Source: an uncultured Pirellulaceae bacterium
GTDB taxonomy: Bacteria; Planctomycetota; Planctomycetia; Pirellulales; Pirellulaceae
Reading direction: 5' to 3'
Assembly (NCBI GenBank): GCA_934278005.1
Contig: CAKQWG010000115.1
Coordinates: 1 to 10,238, forward strand
Length of the DNA stretch: 10,238 nt
The position numbers were made by a program, and so were the translations under genes. A model generated the notes under the pieces. That model saw nothing but the letters and a program-made list of their open reading frames with translations, was not told the DNA's origin and made no database searches. Shown here piece after piece: positions 5,362-10,238 of the stretch. The first letter of the stretch is position 1; the number at the start of each line of letters is the position of its first letter.

Positions 5362-8300
5362 ATGTTCCCTCCAATCGTATCTCGCGCCTCGGCACTCTGT
5401 TTCTGCTCACTGTTGTTCCTAGCGTGCGGTGCACTGACCATTGTGCCTGCCCGGGCCCAGGCCGACGAGCGTGTGTCATTCAATGCGGACATTCGTCCGA
5501 TTCTCAGTGCGGCCTGCTTCAAGTGCCACGGCTTTGATGAAAACACGCGGCAAGCCGATCTGCGTCTGGACGCTGTCGAAGGTGCCAGCTACGTCATGAA
5601 TTCGACGGACCTCAGTGAAAATCTGCTGTGGGAACGCGTCGCTTCCACCGACCAAGACACAGTTATGCCTCCGCCAGATGAACAACGCCAATTGTCCGAG
5701 GCGGAAAAACAGTTGCTGCGGCAGTGGATCGAGCAGGGAGGAACCTTTCAAGGCCACTGGGCGTTTGAGCCGATCGCCCCAGGCGAGCCACCGGTAGTAG
5801 GCGAGCCACCTGAGGCCGTCGAAGCACCCAGGGCTTGGCAAGTCAATCCGATCGACCGCTTCCTGTTGGCTCAGATGTCGCGTCGCGCAATGGCGCCGCA
5901 GCCCGAAGCGGATCGCGAAACGCTCATTCGCCGCGTGGCTTTCACGCTCACCGGCCTGCCCCCCACGCTGCAAGAGGTCGACGCATACCTGCTGGATACA
6001 TCCCCAGAAGCTTACGAACGGATGGTCGACGGCTACCTCAATTCGCCGCGCTACGGTGAAGAGATGGCTCGCCCCTGGCTCGATATCGCCCGCTACGGCG
6101 ATACGCACGGTTTGCACCTAGACAACGTTCGCGACATTTGGGCTTATCGCGACTGGGTCGTCGACGCTTTTAACGCCAACAAGCCCTTTGACGAATTCAC
6201 CATCGAGCAATTGGCCGGCGACTTGCTGGAAAATCCGACACAACAACAATTGATCGCCACCGGTTTCAATCGCTGCAACGTGACAACCAGCGAAGGGGGC
6301 GCTATCGACGCCGAGTTTCTCTATCGCTACGCGGTCGAGCGCGCGAGCACAACTTACGAAGCATGGCTCGGGCTGACCGGCGGTTGTGCGGTCTGCCATG
6401 ACCACAAGTTCGATCCCATTTCGGCCAAAGAGTTTTATCAGATGTACGCGTTTTACTACAGCGCTGCCGATCCGGCCATGGACGGTAATGTCTCTAACAC
6501 GCCTCCCTATCTCTCGCTGGCCACGCCTGCTCAGCAACAGCAACTCGAGCACTTGCGACAGATCGAACAAGCCTCCGAGAGTCGCTGGCAATCAGCGGCC
6601 AGCGATCTGGCTGGTGAATGGGATCAATGGCTGGCCAGTCACTCAGTTGAAGATCAGGCAGCGGCCGCTGGGGCAACGGCGACCCCAGCTGAACCGGCGA
6701 GTGTGGACAGCGCGGCCGGCGTGCCTTCGAGCATCTACGATATGTGGCTCGACGATGATCTTCCTCTCGGTGCCAGCGCGAACAACACGTCGCGCAACGC
6801 AGAGGTCTGGCTGACTGCCGAACAGCTCGAGATCCCCGTCGGCGACCGCGTGCTCGAACAAGCCTTCGGCGACTTTCATGAACAGAACATCTCGGGCGGC
6901 GTTGTGCCGCGCGTGATCCCGCAAGACGCCCAGTTGGAAGTCTGGTTGCGGGTCGATCCGCTGCACGTTCCCGACGCGGTCATGCTTCAGCTGGATACGC
7001 CGCAGGGTGCTCGGCAATTTGCCTGGGGGCAAGCCGAAGCGCTCGGGCGGGGAGCCTTCGACACTCAGCATAAACAGCGCGTCGGCGATTTGCCTCCCGC
7101 CGGGCAATGGACCAAGTTTGTGCTCGACTCCGCCGCGCTAGACCTCGCTCCGGGCACAACGGTCGACGCGCTAAAGCTGGCCCAGTTCGGCGGCATCTGC
7201 CAGTGGGACGGCTTGGCCGTTCGCGGCTCGGCGCCCGCAGACCACGATCCACGCCACAGTCTCGAAGCTTGGCTGGCCTATGCCAAAGGCAAAAACATTC
7301 CGGTCATTCCCAAGCCGGTAGCCGATGCGCTGAAGACACCCGCTGAGGATCCAGCGAACAGCGATGGGCTGCAGTTTCAAATTCGCACGCAGTACCTCAA
7401 GCACATCGCCCGACGAGTTCCTGCGCAACTGGCCCGAGCCCGCGCCGATGCCGAGCGCAGTCGTTTAGCGGTGGCGCGTCTAGCCGACTCGATTCCGGGC
7501 ACGATGATCTATGGAGAACTGCCCGAGCCGCGTCAGGCCTTTGTCATGCTCCGCGGCGAATACGACCAGCCTGGCGAAGCGGTCATGCCCGGCACGCCGG
7601 ATTGCCTACCGCCGCTGTGGAAAGCGACCCAGGATGGAGCGACGCAAGCTGCAGTGGACCAGGCTGAAGTGGACCGGGCTGAAGTGGACCGGGCTGTCGC
7701 CGAGCCCGGGCCACGAGCCACGCGTCTGGATTTGGCACAGTGGCTCGTCCGCGACGATCAGCCGCTGACTGCCCGCGTCACCGTCAACCGCTTCTGGCAA
7801 CAAGTATTCGGACTGGGACTGGTCGAGACCAGTGGCGACTTCGGGGCGCAGGGCTCACCGCCGACCCATCCACAATTGCTCGATTGGCTGGCCCACGACT
7901 TCCAGCAGGACTGGGACGTGCGACGTTTGATGCGGCAGTTGGTCACCACGGCAGCTTTCAAGCAGTCCGCTCAAGTCGCCGCCGACGATTTGGCCAAAGA
8001 CCCTCACAATCAGTGGCTGGCCCGTGGGCCGCGGATTCGCCTAGCCGCTGAGCAGATTCGCGATGCAGCCCTGGCCAGCAGTGGCTTGATCAACTTGCGG
8101 ATGGGGGGCAAACCGTTTCGCAGCTACCAGCCCACGGGGATCTGGGAACCGGTGGGCTACGGCAACAGCAACACCCGCTACTATTTGCGCGATCAGGGCA
8201 ACGACATCTACCGGCGCAGTCTGTATAGCTTTGTCAAACGCACCGCGCCGCCACCGTTCATGAGCAATTTCGACGCTTCCAACCGCGAACAGGTCTGCAC

Positions 8301-8664
8301 TCGTCGCGAGCGCAGCAACACGCCGCTGCAGGCGCTGCAGTTGATGAACGATACTCAGCATGTCGAGGCCGCTCGAGCGCTGGCGCAGCGGGTCATGCAG
8401 CACACCACCTCAACCGCTGGACGCATCGACAATATGTTTCGCACCGTCCTGGCCCGCTACCCAGACGCGGTGGAGCAGGCACAACTGGCTACTGCCTTAG
8501 CGCAGTTCCAAGAGCGCTACGCGGCCGACGCCGAGTCCGCACAACAGTTGATCCACGTCGGCCAGTCGCGCCCCACACAAACTTTGGCGGCCAACGAGTT
8601 GGCCGCCTACACACTGCTGGCCAACTTGATCCTCAACCTCGACGAAACAATCACTCGCAACTAA
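5362..8664 (+). CDS. PSCyt1/DUF1549/DUF1553 planctomycete cytochrome-type protein
   Basis: A 1100-residue exported protein of a family expanded in planctomycetes. A signal peptide (hydrophobic 11-29) probably ends at ARAQA (34). Domains in order are as follows. PSCyt1 (about 38-96) has haem motif CFKCH (C52, C55, H56). DUF1549/PSCyt2 (about 161-372) has a second motif, CAVCH (C342-H346), followed by DHKFDPI. An Ala/Pro linker covers about 427-458. A beta-rich inserted region (about 458-625) looks like a carbohydrate-binding-type sandwich, though this is not certain. A VDRAE repeat linker (764-778) precedes DUF1553 (about 788-1040), which includes [18 protein letters not shown] and [16 protein letters not shown]. 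Both CXXCH motifs suggest covalent haem c and electron transfer outside the cytoplasm. The family's biochemical role is not established; polysaccharide breakdown is often suggested. ATG 5362 is chosen because it starts a good signal peptide and lies downstream of the promoter at 5277. It is probably co-transcribed with the DUF1501 gene 59 bp on. Confidence 0.92.
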   Translation: MFPPIVSRASALCFCSLLFLACGALTIVPARAQADERVSFNADIRPILSAACFKCHGFDENTRQADLRLDAVEGASYVMNSTDLSENLLWERVASTDQDTVMPPPDEQRQLSEAEKQLLRQWIEQGGTFQGHWAFEPIAPGEPPVVGEPPEAVEAPRAWQVNPIDRFLLAQMSRRAMAPQPEADRETLIRRVAFTLTGLPPTLQEVDAYLLDTSPEAYERMVDGYLNSPRYGEEMARPWLDIARYGDTHGLHLDNVRDIWAYRDWVVDAFNANKPFDEFTIEQLAGDLLENPTQQQLIATGFNRCNVTTSEGGAIDAEFLYRYAVERASTTYEAWLGLTGGCAVCHDHKFDPISAKEFYQMYAFYYSAADPAMDGNVSNTPPYLSLATPAQQQQLEHLRQIEQASESRWQSAASDLAGEWDQWLASHSVEDQAAAAGATATPAEPASVDSAAGVPSSIYDMWLDDDLPLGASANNTSRNAEVWLTAEQLEIPVGDRVLEQAFGDFHEQNISGGVVPRVIPQDAQLEVWLRVDPLHVPDAVMLQLDTPQGARQFAWGQAEALGRGAFDTQHKQRVGDLPPAGQWTKFVLDSAALDLAPGTTVDALKLAQFGGICQWDGLAVRGSAPADHDPRHSLEAWLAYAKGKNIPVIPKPVADALKTPAEDPANSDGLQFQIRTQYLKHIARRVPAQLARARADAERSRLAVARLADSIPGTMIYGELPEPRQAFVMLRGEYDQPGEAVMPGTPDCLPPLWKATQDGATQAAVDQAEVDRAEVDRAVAEPGPRATRLDLAQWLVRDDQPLTARVTVNRFWQQVFGLGLVETSGDFGAQGSPPTHPQLLDWLAHDFQQDWDVRRLMRQLVTTAAFKQSAQVAADDLAKDPHNQWLARGPRIRLAAEQIRDAALASSGLINLRMGGKPFRSYQPTGIWEPVGYGNSNTRYYLRDQGNDIYRRSLYSFVKRTAPPPFMSNFDASNREQVCTRRERSNTPLQALQLMNDTQHVEAARALAQRVMQHTTSTAGRIDNMFRTVLARYPDAVEQAQLATALAQFQERYAADAESAQQLIHVGQSRPTQTLAANELAAYTLLANLILNLDETITRN
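7651..7695 (+). repeat. 15-bp tandem repeat, three copies, in-frame
   Basis: GAAGTGGACCGGGCT occurs exactly at 7666-7680 and 7681-7695, preceded by a variant, GCAGTGGACCAGGCT (7651-7665). It encodes repeated (A/E)VD(Q/R)A in the linker before DUF1553. Near-identity of the units suggests recent duplication. Confidence 0.85.
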
Positions 8665-8723
8665 GCAGCGCATGCGACGATCTGCTTGCCGACCACCGCA
8701 CAAACGATATTGGGAAAGCGAAC

Positions 8724-10214
8724 ATGGACCCACGATTAGCGTATGACCTAGCCCTTTCACGACGACAATTCTTCGGCCGCACCGGCTTGCGGATGGGTTC
8801 GTTGGCGATGGCTGCCATGGCCGGCACCGCAGCTTCCAAGTCAGGTTTTTCGAGCATGGCCCGCGGGGCCTCCAGCGAGCGCGTGGTGCATCCCGCGCTG
8901 CCAGGCCTGCCACATTTTGCGCCCAAGGCCAAGGCGGTGATCTACTTGCACACCAACGGTGGGCCCTCGCAGATCGACACCTGGGATTACAAACCTGGCT
9001 TAGAGGAGCAGTACGACAAGGACTTGCCCGATTCGATTCGTTCTGGACAGCGGATCACCACCATGACCAGTGGCCAAGCGCGATTTCCCGTGGCTCCCAG
9101 CAAATTCAAGTTTGCGCAGCACGGTCAATGCGGCCGTTGGGTCAGCGAGTTGTTGCCGCACACGGCCGGGTGCGTGGATGATATTGCGCTTATCAAATCG
9201 GTGCACACCAACGCCATCAACCACGATCCGGCCTGTACCTTTGTTATGACCGGCAGCGAGATCCCAGGCAAAGCCAGCCTGGGAAGCTGGCTGGCCTACG
9301 GCTTGGGCAGCGAGAGCAATAACCTGCCCGCCTTTGTCGTGTTGACTCCCAGTTGGTCGAGCCGCGCGGCCGCGCAAGCCCTATTCACGCGGATGTGGAG
9401 CAGCGGCTTTCTCCCCACGCGTTTCAACGGAGTCGCCCTGCGCAGCGGCGGCGACCCCGTGCTCTACCTGCCCAATCCACCCGGCATCAGCGGCAATGAC
9501 CGCCGCCAAATGCTCGACTCGCTGGCCCAACTCAATCAGCACCGCTTCGACCAGATTGGTGACCCGGAAATTCAGACGCGGATCGCTCAGTACGAAATGG
9601 CCTTTCGCATGCAGACCAGCGTGCCCGAACTGACCGATTGGTCTGACGAGAGCGAGGCCACGCTGGCTATGTACGGGCCGGAAGTGCACACACCTGGAAC
9701 GTTTGCGGCCAGCGCCCTGCTCGCTCGACGCTTGGTCGAGCGCGGTGTGCGCGTCGTGCAGTTGCTCCACCGCGGCTGGGATCAACACGGTGACATCGCT
9801 AACGATCTTCCTGCCCAGTGTCGCGATGTCGATCAACCCAGCGCGGCGCTGCTGCGAGATCTCAAGCAGCGCGGGCTGCTCGACGAAACTCTGGTCGTGT
9901 GGGGCGGCGAATTCGGGCGCACCGTCTACTGCCAAGGAGGCCTGTCGCGCGAAAACTATGGTCGCGACCACCACCCACGTTGCTTCCCGATGTGGCTCGC
10001 CGGTGGCGGTATTAAACCCGGAATTTCCATCGGCGAAACCGACGACTTCAGCTACAATATCACCGAGCGTCCGGTCCACGTCAACGATCTCAACGCGACC
10101 ATTCTGCGTTGCCTGGGAATTGACCACGAACGCTTTACGTTTCAGTTCCAAGGACTCGACCAACGCTTGACCGGTGTCGAACCGGCATCGTTTGTCGAAG
10201 AAGTTCTGCTGTAA
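8724..10214 (+). CDS. DUF1501 family protein, Tat-exported
   Basis: A 496-residue protein of the DUF1501 family, which belongs to the alkaline phosphatase/sulfatase fold superfamily. The N-terminus carries a twin-arginine signal, SRRQFF (12-17), then a hydrophobic run to about residue 36. It is therefore probably exported already folded, perhaps with bound metal. Likely metal-site segments are [11 protein letters not shown] (78-88), GWDQHGD (351-357), WGGEFGRT (393-400) and GRDHHP (413-418), all in the family order. Length is typical and the gene looks intact. ATG 8724 has GGGAAAG (8712-8718) just upstream. It follows the PSCyt1/DUF1553 gene by 59 bp with no promoter or terminator visible in the gap, as is usual for this pair. 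Whether the family hydrolyses sulfate or phosphate esters is not known to me. The 24 bp after the stop show no terminator. Confidence 0.93.
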   Translation: MDPRLAYDLALSRRQFFGRTGLRMGSLAMAAMAGTAASKSGFSSMARGASSERVVHPALPGLPHFAPKAKAVIYLHTNGGPSQIDTWDYKPGLEEQYDKDLPDSIRSGQRITTMTSGQARFPVAPSKFKFAQHGQCGRWVSELLPHTAGCVDDIALIKSVHTNAINHDPACTFVMTGSEIPGKASLGSWLAYGLGSESNNLPAFVVLTPSWSSRAAAQALFTRMWSSGFLPTRFNGVALRSGGDPVLYLPNPPGISGNDRRQMLDSLAQLNQHRFDQIGDPEIQTRIAQYEMAFRMQTSVPELTDWSDESEATLAMYGPEVHTPGTFAASALLARRLVERGVRVVQLLHRGWDQHGDIANDLPAQCRDVDQPSAALLRDLKQRGLLDETLVVWGGEFGRTVYCQGGLSRENYGRDHHPRCFPMWLAGGGIKPGISIGETDDFSYNITERPVHVNDLNATILRCLGIDHERFTFQFQGLDQRLTGVEPASFVEEVLL

Positions 10215-10238
10215 GCAGCGACATAGACTGTCGGCATA

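Noticed and set aside
5476..6117. Minus-strand 213-codon open frame
   Set aside because: It is antisense to the PSCyt1 and DUF1549 domains, which are clearly conserved on the plus strand.
9381..10163. Minus-strand 260-codon open frame
   Set aside because: It lies entirely opposite the conserved DUF1501 gene and shows no family motif. Long antisense frames are common in GC-rich coding sequence.
8662..10220. Identical TAAGCAGCG at the ends of both last genes (8662-8670, 10212-10220)
   Set aside because: Nine bases including the stop codon, with no wider similarity; most likely chance.

Overview
The window most likely comes from a planctomycete, probably Pirellulales-like (Rhodopirellula and relatives). 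The strongest evidence is two large exported proteins of families concentrated in that phylum. One is a PSCyt1/DUF1549/DUF1553 cytochrome-type protein and the other is a DUF1501 protein. Supporting signs are a divergent lipoprotein with a motif I associate with planctomycete hypothetical proteins, moderately high GC, roomy intergenic gaps, weak or absent Shine-Dalgarno sequences before several genes, and REP-like hairpin repeats between genes. The exact genus cannot be read from the sequence.

Layout. A lipoprotein gene runs leftward off the window (461 down to 1). It is divergent from a tRNA-dihydrouridine synthase gene (779-1948). The gap between them holds a TGATCA-rich inverted repeat next to the lipoprotein start and a clear inverted pair of about 30-bp REP-like units. 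After dus, a 379-bp gap carries a double-hairpin repeat and a candidate promoter. It leads to a secreted 558-residue protein of unknown function with a Gly/Met-rich centre (2328-4004). A second copy of the same double-hairpin repeat fills the gap before a Gfo/Idh/MocA-type oxidoreductase gene (4107-5186). Next, a short gap with 13-bp tandem repeats and an extended -10 promoter precedes the 1100-residue PSCyt1/DUF1549/DUF1553 gene (5362-8664). This is followed after 59 bp by the DUF1501 gene (8724-10214), which carries a twin-arginine signal.

How the genes may work together. The last two genes form the recurrent planctomycete pair: a predicted c-type haem protein exported by Sec and a phosphatase/sulfatase-fold protein exported by Tat. 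They are probably co-transcribed and act outside the cytoplasm. The pair is often discussed in connection with breakdown of complex carbohydrates, but no substrate can be read here. The upstream cytoplasmic oxidoreductase could process a sugar derivative from the same pathway, though it appears to be transcribed separately. The dus gene is housekeeping. No phage, IS, CRISPR, tRNA or rRNA was seen. The more unusual content is in the intergenic repeats and in the start-site evidence, not in an obviously new multi-gene system.
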